Source: Bacterioplanoides pacificum
Lineage (GTDB): Bacteria > Pseudomonadota > Gammaproteobacteria > Pseudomonadales > Oceanobacteraceae
Direction: 5' to 3'
DNA length: 64,000 nt
Assembly (NCBI RefSeq): GCF_042648445.1
Contig: NZ_JBHRYB010000008.1
Span: 1-64,000 of the forward strand
This document shows, one piece after another, positions 9,093 through 17,536 of the stretch; within the stretch, counting starts at the first letter, position 1, and the number at the start of each line of letters is the position of its first letter. The position numbers and the translations under genes were made by a program. The notes beneath the pieces were generated by a model. It was given only the letters and a program-made list of their open reading frames with translations. It had not been told where the DNA came from and made no database searches.

Positions 9093-9223
9093 TGGTGCTG
9101 TCCGGCCGTTGTTGATTCTCTCAGTGTAACTGAATGACCCGGGTGTTTTCTGCCAAATGCAGTGCATGTGAGAGTATCAGGCAGGATTCTGGCCGGAATC
9201 TGCTTGTTTTAGTAGCGGCAATG

Positions 9224-9338
9224 TTCAGAAATGCATGGTCATTTCTATGCGGTAACCCTGCTGCTGTTCCAGTTTACTGAGTGAATAACGCCACTCGCCG
9301 ACTTCCGGTTCGCCCTGATAAATGTCCCAGGCCGTTTC
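9224..9338. repeat. 115-bp direct repeat, left copy
   Basis: Positions 9224-9338 match 14334-14448 in the same orientation at 111 of 115 bases (mismatches at 9276, 9282, 9310 and 9313 by hand alignment). The repeat is the 3' end of the small gene at 14335-14826. Together the copies bracket a 5-kb accessory module. Confidence 0.93.
9225..9338 (-). pseudogene. Truncated 3' fragment of the small GspE-N-like gene
   Basis: On the minus strand this encodes the last 37 residues and stop codon (ending in RIEMTMHF) of the protein whose full copy lies at 14335-14826. It has no start and no upstream part. It is a duplication scar at the outer edge of the accessory module. Confidence 0.9.
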
Positions 9339-9452
9339 GGTCCAATGTTATCAACTGTTTTGAACCTCTGTGTATAGCCTGACCCCAAGGCGCAAAATAC
9401 AAACGGTTACATCGTTACTCTTCACGTGAAAATACTCTGTGTGGAGATAAAA

Positions 9453-12400
9453 ATGGACTATCAAATATTTAAATTCTATCGCTTATTTATCCTGATCTGG
9501 CTTACTGCTGTGAATCTGGCTGGATGTGGATCAGGAGACTCTTCCGACTCTGATTCTGGCTCGGATTCGCCACCCAGCTCTGAAGTTAAAAGTTGGCTGT
9601 TGTTCGACCTTGAAGCCTTTTCTGGTGCTCTACGTCTTGAAAATGAGGACGGTAGTGATTTTTTAACGCTTTCATGGGATGCGGGTGAAAATCAGCTGAA
9701 GTTAGTTAATCGTATGGCGGATGAAATCCCGCTGGTTGACGGGCAGAAGGTTCTGTTGGCGGACATCTCCTTCGATTTAGACCAGGCTGTGCTTAGCCAG
9801 GTACCGCATGGTCACTTCTGCTCAGTCGCGTCAGAGCGTGAGCAATATCGTGTTCAGTGTTATACCGGCAAAGATGCGGCCCAGTTCTGTGAAGCGACGG
9901 CTGATAGTGATGAAGATGGTCTTAACGATTGCATTGAGACGCTCAATTACGGCACAAATCCCTGGCAGGCAGACACCGATGGCGATGGAAAAATCGATGG
10001 TGACGAAGTTCAGGACTTTGACCCAGGCAATGCCTATGATCGCAATAATCCACGTATTGCCGATATGTATCAGTTTGAGTTTTCGCTGGCGTCGGTTCCG
10101 GCGATCACTCTGTATACAGAACAGGCTATTAACAATAGCAACGAGTTGTCGGTTCAGTACAGCGATAGCCAGAGTGTGAATACCAGTCGCGACTATGCCA
10201 CTAATTTAAGTAAAGAAGTGAGTCGTAGCGATACCCATACCGTTGGCGCATCGTTATCGATTGAGGCAGACATCAGCTTAACACCGTCGGTGTCGACCAC
10301 CGTTGAATCCAGCTATGAATATCAATCGGAACGCAGCCAAACCCATGGCGTGAGTTTTGAGTGGAGTGAAAGTCAATCACAAGCAAATGAAACCGTGTAT
10401 CAGCAAGGGCAAGCAATCTCTAGCAGTGAAACGAACACGCTGACGGGTGGTAAGCTTGCTATTGCTGTTCGCCTTGAAAATCGCAGCCGCACAGACTATC
10501 AGGTCCGAAACCTGAGTATCAGTGCATTTTTCGATGATCCGGTTAATGGCCAGCGAGAGCCGATTGATACACTTCAGTTTGCTGATGGAAGCTTTAATCC
10601 GATCTATCTTCCAGCCCCGGGGGCCGGGGCGGTAACGACAAGTGGTGATTTGATTTTTACAGTGGATCTTACCGCAGGACAGGCACAACACATTCTGAAA
10701 AATTCTGAACGTCTGTCATTTGAGCCGGTTGCTTTAGATTTAATCGACAGTCAGGGGCAGTCGTTGTTACCAAAAGCGACATTGCTGGATAGAACAGCAG
10801 TTGTTGAGATCAACTATGGTGAGTCTGGTAATCCCGGTATTAATAAACGCATTGCAATTAATACAGGTCTCGAATCCAGTGTCAGCCTGGCGGATGTGCT
10901 GAATGATATTTTGGGTATTGATTACGATTACGGAAAAATCAGCTGGGACCTTCCATCTCCGATAGAATTTTCAGAAACCTATTCGAATATCACCTCTATC
11001 GCGGGTATTCGCAGTAATAATAATACAGGACAGTACTGGGTTATTGCCCATAATCATAACTCACCGGGTGGATTTAATGGTCGGGTGACCGATATTTATT
11101 CCCCTTTTAAAGAAGATGTTGATCTGAACACTATTCGTGTCAGCTCTGAAGACAAAATATCTTTCATCTATGTTTCCGACCGGGATAAGGATGGTTTAAG
11201 CGATGAAACTGAGCGCGAGTTAGGCACCAACCCGGAGGTGATCGATACCGATAATGATGGATTGCCGGATTTTCTTGAAGTTATGGGATGGTTCAGTGAT
11301 GGTGCAGGTCCGGACTGCAGTGACAACCTTGATAGCAGTAAAATTCTTATTACTTCAGATCCGCTGCTTGCTGATACCAATGAAAATGGTGTTAACGACT
11401 TTGATGAGGCAAAAACCTGCCAGGATCCCGGGAAAATATTAAAATTGAAGGTGACTAGTAACCTGAATCCCAAGCCGGATTCTGATTATCCGGGGTTAGC
11501 TGATCAGAGTGAAACCGTTCTATTGGAAGTTGATACAACGGGCAGCACTGTGATGGAGAGTGATCTGCGCTATCACTGGAGTCTTGTTTATGGTTCCGAC
11601 ACGACATTAGAGCCAGCAGACATGCCTTTGTTGACCAATAGCAGAAGCCTTGTTATTCCGGCTGCTAATTTATTGGGTTTACAACACTGGCAGGTTGAGG
11701 TCACTCAGGTTGATGGCAATCAGGATGTATTAGCGCAAGAAATTTTTGATGTACAGTTTTTTGTGGTTAAAAACAAAGCTCGAGCCAGGTTTGTTGACAT
11801 TCAGAATGACGAGGCAGGTGACGGAAGTTGGAATAATCCGTGGAATAACGCAAAAGACGCCATTCGCTCACTTAAAAATCCAAATAGCATGGATATGTAT
11901 GTTAATGGCTTGGCTGCCATTACCTATCAGGAAACCATCGAAATAGCTGAAAGTAATAGTTTATTTGCAGGGTTCGATAACTGGAAAATGACTGAAGGAC
12001 AATGGCTGGAATTAAAGTCGCACTTTACCCCGGCTATGTCCGTTGCATTGGGCAATCATTCCAGTGAAATATACGGTGTTAAGTTGTTGCAAACAAAAAG
12101 TTCACAGGCCAGTGATAATGATCATGTTAAAGCGATGAAAATCAACGGGAGTGATGGCAGTAAACTGAGTCTGGTGAATAGCGCTATCTATGCTACCGAT
12201 GCGTTTACTGCCGATGGTCAGGATCCGAGGGGGATCAGCAACTATGCGATCAGCCTTGAAGGGGCCGCCAACTTATTCATGCTCAAAAGCACGGCTGTTG
12301 CTGGTGCTGCAACGGATGGTATGTGGGGGCTTTCTGGTGCCTATCAAGCCCCGGGAGGTGGGTTAAAAGGCGGGCGCAGCTCTTCAGACTGGGACACGCG

Positions 12401-13202
12401 CAAAGGTCAGGGGAATCAGGTTCCGTGGTCAAACAGTCAGTGTGATCGTCATGTTCGTGACACCGTTGTGGATAATGGTGATCATGGCCGCGATGGCGTT
12501 GACGGTAATGATGCACCGCCAACGGCAGCAGCGACCTTCACTGATGCTGGCTATTTGGCTGGCCACGGCTTCGATGGGGAAGATGGTCAGCCAGGTTCTG
12601 GTGGATTTGCTTGCTGGAGTGATGGCTCGCATGGTGGCGATGGTGGTAGTGCTGGTAAAGGTGGTAAGGCAGGTCAGGCCGGAGGTGGCAGTTTTGCCCT
12701 TTGGAGTGCACCCTACGAACTGCCGGGCAAGCGCCGCATAGAGCTTGAACGTTCTTATTTCTTAAGCGGCCAGGCAGGCAGTGGCGGAACGGGCGGTAAA
12801 GGTTCTGTCGGTGGTTCAGGCAAAAATGGTGAGTGGATAAACGGTGACTCCGTCGGCGGACGTGGAGGAAAGGGCGGTAAGGGTGGTGACGCCAGTCATG
12901 GCCGGGGCGGTCTGACGGTCCCAATTTTATTAAATATCAATAGTGATATGACGTTTGATCAAGGCCACTTAATTGGCGGACAGGCGGGTAATCGGGGTAC
13001 CTCACTGATTCTCTATGTTGTGGATGAGAGCCGTACTGCGATTGATTTTAAAAACCTGAACGAGTCCATCATCACGTGCGGTACGCTGATCTCCGGTGAC
13101 CTCGGTGGCAATATGAACATCGCAGGCAGTAACAACGACGGAGCGATCGTCGAAGATGGTGCAACGATTAAATATTGTTCACCACCGAATTCCGGTAATT
13201 AG
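9453..13202 (+). CDS. Giant lipoprotein with protective-antigen-like (binary toxin B) region and Ca-binding repeats
   Basis: A 1249-residue protein. The ATG at 9453 has GGAG 6-7 nt upstream; an in-frame ATG at 9426 lacks one. The signal peptide ends in the lipobox LAGC (Cys25, Gly after it, so outer-membrane sorting is likely). Residues about 150-195 and 565-655 contain thrombospondin-3/EF-hand-like calcium repeats (DSDEDGLND, DTDGDGKIDGDE, DRDKDGLSDE, DTDNDGLPDFLE). Residues about 205-490 recall the heptamerisation and pore region of anthrax protective antigen. A long Ser/Thr alternating stretch there (240-335) could be an amphipathic membrane loop, followed by LAIAVRLENRSRTDYQVRN, EPVALDLID and KRIAINTG...SLADVLNDILG. 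Residues about 780-950 resemble a beta-helix entry (GDGSWNNPW), and 955-1155 are glycine-rich repeats. Its role is unknown. Toxin, receptor-binding or surface display are inferences, and no partner enzyme subunit is nearby. It lies inside the 115-bp repeats. Confidence 0.8.
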   Translation: MDYQIFKFYRLFILIWLTAVNLAGCGSGDSSDSDSGSDSPPSSEVKSWLLFDLEAFSGALRLENEDGSDFLTLSWDAGENQLKLVNRMADEIPLVDGQKVLLADISFDLDQAVLSQVPHGHFCSVASEREQYRVQCYTGKDAAQFCEATADSDEDGLNDCIETLNYGTNPWQADTDGDGKIDGDEVQDFDPGNAYDRNNPRIADMYQFEFSLASVPAITLYTEQAINNSNELSVQYSDSQSVNTSRDYATNLSKEVSRSDTHTVGASLSIEADISLTPSVSTTVESSYEYQSERSQTHGVSFEWSESQSQANETVYQQGQAISSSETNTLTGGKLAIAVRLENRSRTDYQVRNLSISAFFDDPVNGQREPIDTLQFADGSFNPIYLPAPGAGAVTTSGDLIFTVDLTAGQAQHILKNSERLSFEPVALDLIDSQGQSLLPKATLLDRTAVVEINYGESGNPGINKRIAINTGLESSVSLADVLNDILGIDYDYGKISWDLPSPIEFSETYSNITSIAGIRSNNNTGQYWVIAHNHNSPGGFNGRVTDIYSPFKEDVDLNTIRVSSEDKISFIYVSDRDKDGLSDETERELGTNPEVIDTDNDGLPDFLEVMGWFSDGAGPDCSDNLDSSKILITSDPLLADTNENGVNDFDEAKTCQDPGKILKLKVTSNLNPKPDSDYPGLADQSETVLLEVDTTGSTVMESDLRYHWSLVYGSDTTLEPADMPLLTNSRSLVIPAANLLGLQHWQVEVTQVDGNQDVLAQEIFDVQFFVVKNKARARFVDIQNDEAGDGSWNNPWNNAKDAIRSLKNPNSMDMYVNGLAAITYQETIEIAESNSLFAGFDNWKMTEGQWLELKSHFTPAMSVALGNHSSEIYGVKLLQTKSSQASDNDHVKAMKINGSDGSKLSLVNSAIYATDAFTADGQDPRGISNYAISLEGAANLFMLKSTAVAGAATDGMWGLSGAYQAPGGGLKGGRSSSDWDTRKGQGNQVPWSNSQCDRHVRDTVVDNGDHGRDGVDGNDAPPTAAATFTDAGYLAGHGFDGEDGQPGSGGFACWSDGSHGGDGGSAGKGGKAGQAGGGSFALWSAPYELPGKRRIELERSYFLSGQAGSGGTGGKGSVGGSGKNGEWINGDSVGGRGGKGGKGGDASHGRGGLTVPILLNINSDMTFDQGHLIGGQAGNRGTSLILYVVDESRTAIDFKNLNESIITCGTLISGDLGGNMNIAGSNNDGAIVEDGATIKYCSPPNSGN

Positions 13203-13209
13203 CCGGGTA

Positions 13210-14160
13210 TTATCTGTCAGCTGTTCTGAAGCCGGCTGCATACTCTGAGGGTGTGCAGCCGACTCTGTGCTTAAAGCTGCGGGAAAACTGACTGCTGCTT
13301 CTGAATCCGCACTCGCAAGCCAGTTGCGTCATGCTGAAAGGATAGCCGTCATTCAGCTTTTGTTGGGCAAGATTGGCCCGCTGAAAGCTCAGCTCGTCAC
13401 TGAAGCTGGCGTCTACTCGCTTCATAAACCTTAGAAAGCCGGAACGCGACATTTGCATCAGTGTGCTGATTTTATCGACATTAAAATTTTCGTCGGACAA
13501 GTGTATCCGGATCAGCTTGCGGCACTCGATAAGCAGGCACTGATCTTTATCAGGCGTTTCGTCTTTATCCTCCAGCAGCAGTGACCGGACCAATGAAAAA
13601 ACAGGATGGTATAAGCCTTCGGGAGCATTGGCATACTGACTCAGGCTGTAAGGCAATAGTTGTAGATAATTTTTGAGGAGCCAGCCACTGGCGGTGTTGG
13701 CATTAAAATACAGAATGGCCTGATCGTTGGGCCCTGCAATCAGATCTTCAATTTCGCGACGCGGGATATGCACGCTGGTCATATTCGTTTTTCCGACCAT
13801 GCTCGATTGTATCGGTTGTGCCATATCTACCAGGTAGATGACATCCTGTTTAAGCGGCACTATTTCATTTTTTCGCTGTAAATAGCCACTGCCGGAATCA
13901 AGAAAAAAAAGAAGATATTTATTGTAGCCATCCTCGGTATGCTGTTGCGTGCGAGTGCTGTTGTTACCATCGAAAAGCGTTTTAGAAAAACTATGTTGCC
14001 CGATTCGGTAAGCGATTAAATGAGCATTGTAATCAGTAAGTTCAGCTGGTTTGTGTAATGCACATTCATAGGCTGACGCCGTCGAAAACAATTGTACCCA
14101 GTTAGACCAGCGCTCCTCTGGAAGCCAGATATCCGTTCTTAATGTTTGCTTGGTAACCAT
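13210..14160 (-). CDS. AraC-family transcriptional regulator of the accessory module
   Basis: A 316-residue regulator. The N-terminal half (about 30-190) fits the AraC_binding_2 (cupin-like) type, with YNKYLLFFLDSGSGYLQ and LVDMAQPIQ. The C-terminal helix-turn-helix pair includes VDKISTLMQMSRSGFLRFMK and MTQLACECGFRSSSQFSRSF. The ATG at 14160 is preceded by GGGAGGG. It converges with the giant lipoprotein gene, the stop codons being only 7 bp apart, and both lie between the direct repeats. It is the obvious candidate controller of the lipoprotein, although the promoter of the latter is at the far end of the module. Confidence 0.85.
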   Translation of the reverse strand: MVTKQTLRTDIWLPEERWSNWVQLFSTASAYECALHKPAELTDYNAHLIAYRIGQHSFSKTLFDGNNSTRTQQHTEDGYNKYLLFFLDSGSGYLQRKNEIVPLKQDVIYLVDMAQPIQSSMVGKTNMTSVHIPRREIEDLIAGPNDQAILYFNANTASGWLLKNYLQLLPYSLSQYANAPEGLYHPVFSLVRSLLLEDKDETPDKDQCLLIECRKLIRIHLSDENFNVDKISTLMQMSRSGFLRFMKRVDASFSDELSFQRANLAQQKLNDGYPFSMTQLACECGFRSSSQFSRSFKHRVGCTPSEYAAGFRTADR

Positions 14161-14333
14161 GTATCCCTCCCGTTGAACCTGATTGCCTACACTGAGCTGC
14201 GTCTCTTCTTAACAGCAGACACAAACATAGATAGTAGCAACTTTGAACGTAGAGAGCAGGTCTGGGGCTAGGTCATGATGACTTAAGCCTCAACTCATCA
14301 AATACTGGGTTAATGGCCGGGTAGTATCGAATC

Positions 14334-14448
14334 TTCAGAAATGCATGGTCATTTCTATGCGGTAACCCTGCTGCTGTTCCAGTTTGCTGAGCGAATAACG
14401 CCACTCGCCGACTTCCGGCTCACCCTGATAAATGTCCCAGGCCGTTTC
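14334..14448. repeat. 115-bp direct repeat, right copy
   Basis: This copy is the 3' end of the intact gene 14335-14826 and matches 9224-9338 at 111 of 115 positions. The accessory module abuts the 3' end of that gene. That is the geometry expected if an element integrated at a gene end and left a partial copy on its far side. Confidence 0.93.
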
Positions 14449-14826
14449 TGCTGCCAGCTTCACCAGTTGCACAGATGGGGTACGATCACCGGCGTGAGAC
14501 GGCGCCGATATCCAATGGCTGTTATTAGTCCACTGCTGAATCAGCTGTTCTTCGTGGTCGCCGGCGAAGCAACTGGAAAACGGGCTGATCAGCGCAAAAC
14601 AGGCAGCACACGGGCGCAACCAGCGTTGTTTGCTGAGGGTACGTTTTAACGCTGCTGAGCTGATCAGGCCCATATCCAGTAAAACTTTGCCGAGTTTGTC
14701 GCGGCTGTGTTGCTGTTGCTGCAGTGCCTGTTGCAGTTGTTGTGCGGTTATCAGCTGTTGCTGCAACAGCAGGTCACCAAGGCGATTGGCTGGTTGGGGT
14801 GAGAGTGTACGATTGTTCCGTGTCAT
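14335..14826 (-). CDS. Small protein with GspE/MshE N-terminal-like domain
   Basis: A 163-residue protein. Residues about 15-70 (RLGDLLLQQQLITAQQLQQA, LGKVLLDMGLISSAALKRTL) show the paired-helix pattern of the N-terminal domain of type II secretion/pilus ATPases (MshEN/GspE-N). In some proteins this domain binds c-di-GMP, but no ATPase domain follows here. A short hydrophobic patch at 74-90 (ACFALISPFSSCFAG) could be a membrane helix or internal signal. The C-terminal 70 residues are unrecognised. Its last 37 codons are duplicated at 9225-9338. Function unknown. Confidence 0.65.
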   Translation of the reverse strand: MTRNNRTLSPQPANRLGDLLLQQQLITAQQLQQALQQQQHSRDKLGKVLLDMGLISSAALKRTLSKQRWLRPCAACFALISPFSSCFAGDHEEQLIQQWTNNSHWISAPSHAGDRTPSVQLVKLAAETAWDIYQGEPEVGEWRYSLSKLEQQQGYRIEMTMHF

Positions 14827-14991
14827 GATCAGTCTGTCCCGCTAATCGTTATGTCACAAGCATGGCATAGCCAGTTCACTGTACCAGTGTATTTATGACT
14901 CCTTTATGTAGCCTTTCGTAAACGTGTGTCGCCGGATTTTTTATTTGCAGCTAGTCTGCTGGCTGATTGGTTAAATGACTTTGGAAACGTT

Positions 14992-15312
14992 ATGACTTTC
15001 TGGCACTGGGCGGCGTCGAATATTCGCCCATACAGCGATGATATTGCGCTGGCGATGGTAGCCACCGGGTTGGTTATTTTTGGTGATCACCTGAATGATA
15101 TGTTGCGGCTGCTGGTAAAACGTCAGCCATTATGGCTGAGATTACTGGCATTTATCGCCTTGTGTGCGGTGGGGTATGGCGCGTTGTCGGTCTGGCTGAC
15201 ACCGATGCTGGAAGGTTTATTGCGACGTTTGCCGGACTGGCAGTTGCTGGCGCTGATTATTAGCAGTTTTGTGGCTGTAGCTCTGCTGGCGCAGAAACAA
15301 AAGCGGGTTTAG
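14992..15312 (+). CDS. Small integral membrane protein, DUF3392-like
   Basis: A 106-residue protein taken from the ATG at 14992 (MTFWHWAASNIRPYSDDIAL), which has TTGGAAAC just upstream; the frame is open back to 14926. Three hydrophobic segments lie at about 20-35, 50-70 and 83-100. Size and the opening sequence resemble the DUF3392 family, recalled rather than searched. No function is known for that family. It stands alone and is followed by the convergent sRNA gene. Confidence 0.6.
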   Translation: MTFWHWAASNIRPYSDDIALAMVATGLVIFGDHLNDMLRLLVKRQPLWLRLLAFIALCAVGYGALSVWLTPMLEGLLRRLPDWQLLALIISSFVAVALLAQKQKRV

Positions 15313-15349
15313 CCTGATTACCTGAGTGTGAACAAGGTTTTGCCTGGCC

Positions 15350-15692
15350 CATAAACAAATCGGGCGGTCCGGACTTCCTGTCCGGACCGCCACAGCACCC
15401 TAAAACCGTCCTGGTTTAAGTTCATCCCTGCCACCTTACCCTGGTGGTTGATCTTCCCTGACTGCTATCCCTGTCGTTGTATCGTCCTGCGCTTCCCAGC
15501 GTGCCTTCCCTAAAAGTGATCCATCACCGCGTGCGTTCCATCTTCCTTTACAGGCATCCGTTCCGGCCTTCCCTGATAGCAACCCTTGCCATCCTCTCAG
15601 GGCTCCGCCCCGTGTCCTGTGAAGCTTCCTGCTTCGTCATCCGTGTTGATCATCCTGATCGGCCAACTCCCTGTTGGCGTTGCGTCTTGCGT
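15350..15692 (-). ncRNA. CsrB/RsmZ-family regulatory sRNA
   Basis: Read on the minus strand, this gene-free stretch contains about 20 GGA motifs, most as AGGA, AGGGA or CGGA and many in hairpin loops. Examples are CCAAC-AGGGA-GTTGG (15677-15663), GATC-AGGAT-GATC, GAAGC-AGGAA-GCTTC and AACC-AGGAC-GGTT. A final 12-bp hairpin GGCGGTCCGGAC-AGGAA-GTCCGGACCGCC (15391-15363) is followed by a T-rich tail and acts as the likely terminator. This is the hallmark of RNAs that sequester CsrA/RsmA. A weak -10 (TATCTT, 15703-15698) puts the 5' end near 15691. An alternative -10 (TATAGA, 15741-15736) would give about 365 nt, close to the size of E. coli CsrB. The 5' end is therefore approximate. The family call is strong. 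Confidence 0.88.
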
Positions 15693-15862
15693 GATTAAAG
15701 ATAGCAAAACCGCCGCTTCGGGGAAGGTGGTTTTCTCTATACTGGGGTAATTAAGGTATCGAAGTGAAAATAAAAAATCGTTTAAAATCAATTGGTTATT
15801 GTTTTTCCTCAAGTGTGGTCGGCGAATTGACGAAGGTTATTTATCGATATGTCCTACCACCT

Positions 15863-15880
15863 TGTGAGATATATCCTACA
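15863..15880 (-). promoter_or_regulatory. GacA/UvrY-type upstream activating palindrome
   Basis: On the minus strand TGTAGG-N6-CTCACA matches the TGTAAG-N6-CTTACA box bound by GacA/UvrY upstream of rsmX/Y/Z and csrB genes, with one purine and one pyrimidine change. It lies about 120-190 bp upstream of the sRNA start, the usual distance. It also lies 32 bp before the divergent gene at 15912. Confidence 0.65.
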
Positions 15881-15911
15881 CGCTGACAGGGCGTTATCTT
15901 AAGAGGGCTCT

Positions 15912-16694
15912 ATGGCAGAAGTATTACCAGCAGAACTACCGACGGCAGATTGGTGTTATCTGCCGCTCAGTAGTGAAATATTACCTTTGCTGAAGTGGGG
16001 ATTTCTGCCACTGCGGCGTCCCGATCAGCCCTGGATGCTGCCTCATAAAGTGGCAGCGGCTGCCGTTTCGGAACAGGATTACCTGAAGCATATGCAGCGT
16101 GAATATCAGCGTTTGGGGGATAATCTCAGGTCTTTGCTGACCTTCGAGCAGTTTCTGCAACAGGCTCAGAGTAAGCGCCGGGAAATAGAGCAGGCACTGC
16201 AGCGTTATGCCGATGATCAGGCTGAACAGGCGATGCCTGATCCGGAGCGCTGGCGGTATCAGCATTTTTATCGTGAGTTGTATTCGTCACTCGCCTGGCA
16301 ACAGGGTAATGGATTAGCCAATACCTGGCTGGCACTCGATCCACAAGCCTTTTCGCAGCCGTTTCAGCCCGTGCTGTATGCTGACGACGCCCCGGTACGG
16401 TTCCAGCAACGCCTCAGCAGTGCGCCCCGGGCAAACAGCGCTTTGCAGCAGTGCAGCCTGGTGTTACCCGCGACAGCCATCGAAAAACAGGTGACTATAG
16501 AGGGGCAGCAGCTGTCTTTGATCAAACTGCCCGCCAGAGCGGTGAAGATGGCGGTGATGGGAGCCGCTGTACCGCTGGAGTTTCGTAAGCAGTTTATACA
16601 GTTCTGGCGCTCGGATATGCGTTATCAGCGTTTACCGCTGGGCCAGATGGTCTGGCCGCAGGGAGACTACCGCTTTCGCATTGAACAACTCTGA
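15912..16694 (+). CDS. Hypothetical protein divergent from the Csr-type sRNA
   Basis: A 260-residue cytoplasmic-looking protein with no signal peptide and no recognised domain. Residues 55-105 are strongly charged and helical (QREYQRLGDNLRSLLTFEQF and a following K/R/E/Q stretch), suggesting a coiled coil. The remainder is mixed. GAGGG lies 8 nt before the ATG. Its promoter shares the intergenic region containing the GacA-type box, so it could be in the same regulatory circuit as the sRNA; that is an inference from position only. Confidence 0.6.
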   Translation: MAEVLPAELPTADWCYLPLSSEILPLLKWGFLPLRRPDQPWMLPHKVAAAAVSEQDYLKHMQREYQRLGDNLRSLLTFEQFLQQAQSKRREIEQALQRYADDQAEQAMPDPERWRYQHFYRELYSSLAWQQGNGLANTWLALDPQAFSQPFQPVLYADDAPVRFQQRLSSAPRANSALQQCSLVLPATAIEKQVTIEGQQLSLIKLPARAVKMAVMGAAVPLEFRKQFIQFWRSDMRYQRLPLGQMVWPQGDYRFRIEQL

Positions 16695-16706
16695 CGCGGT
16701 TTGTGG

Positions 16707-17402
16707 TTATTTTTGCTGGAACCGGGGGGAGTTGATCAGCGCTGAAAACGCCTGAGGATCGGCCAGCTCTCCGTCTTCACGCAGTGCCGGGTAGGGCAGG
16801 CCGTATTTTTTGCACAGCCGGGTTTCGATCGGCCGGCACCATTCAAACATCAGCCGGTTATAGGTGTCGTCATCGAGGCGACGCTGGTCGTACAGTCCGG
16901 CTTTCTGCCGCTGGTGCTGGGCTTCGGTCAGGATAATGGCGGCCGCAACAGATACGTTAAACGACTCCACCATGCCCTGCATCGGGATAATCAGGTGATG
17001 GTCGGCCAGTTCGGCCGCAGTGTCACTGATACCTTCTTTTTCCGTCCCCATCATTAATACCGTAGGCTGGGTGAAGTCATAGTCACGGTAGTTAATGGCT
17101 TCGTCACTCAGATGTGCGGCGCACACTTTATAGCCCTGAGCCTGGAATCCCTGAATGGCGCTGCCGATATCCGGATGGGTGTGTTTTTCGATCCAGCTGT
17201 CGGAGCCGGCCAGCGCTGCGGTTTTTAACCGGAATTCGTCATGTGGCCAGACGACATGAACTTCCGGCACTCCGACCGCATCGCAGGTACGGGCAATCGC
17301 AGCCAGGTTATGTGGCTTGTACACTTCATCGGTCAGAACCGTCAGGTCAGGCTGGCGCCGGGCCAGAGTATCTTTAATACGTTGCAGACGTTCAGGGGTC
17401 AT
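16707..17402 (-). CDS. trmH: tRNA (guanosine-18-2'-O)-methyltransferase TrmH
   Basis: A 231-residue SpoU-family enzyme that methylates the 2'-OH of G18 in tRNA using S-adenosylmethionine. The three SPOUT motifs are visible: NLAAIARTCDAVG (about 32-44), MGTEKEGIS (about 117-125) and ESFNVSVAAAIIL (about 145-157). Length and the C-terminal extension (MFEWCRPIETRLCKKYGLPYP) match TrmH rather than RlmB. Convergent with the hypothetical gene at 15912, with 12 bp between stop codons. Confidence 0.93.
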   Translation of the reverse strand: MTPERLQRIKDTLARRQPDLTVLTDEVYKPHNLAAIARTCDAVGVPEVHVVWPHDEFRLKTAALAGSDSWIEKHTHPDIGSAIQGFQAQGYKVCAAHLSDEAINYRDYDFTQPTVLMMGTEKEGISDTAAELADHHLIIPMQGMVESFNVSVAAAIILTEAQHQRQKAGLYDQRRLDDDTYNRLMFEWCRPIETRLCKKYGLPYPALREDGELADPQAFSALINSPRFQQK

Positions 17403-17536
17403 GCGCGGAGTGTCTCCGGGTAACAGTAATAGTCAGGTGTAGTAATCGCGGGGGGCGCATTGTATAAAAGCGGCTCACCGGATGCACGCTGAAATCGAAC
17501 CAGCGGGCTTATGAGGTAAAACGACAAGGAGATTTT

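Noticed and set aside
12283..12924. Several overlapping open frames on both strands in the glycine-rich part of the giant lipoprotein
   Set aside because: They are frame shadows of the GGT/GGC repeats and lack start signals or homology.
9224..14448. Calling the repeat-bounded module an insertion sequence
   Set aside because: The repeats are direct, 115 bp long and derived from a coding 3' end. There is no transposase, so IS ends are not supported.
15477..15812. Small open frames (plus 15477-15698, minus 15597-15812) in the 15.4-15.8 kb gap
   Set aside because: They lie within or across the structured GGA-rich RNA, have no ribosome sites and encode unconvincing peptides.
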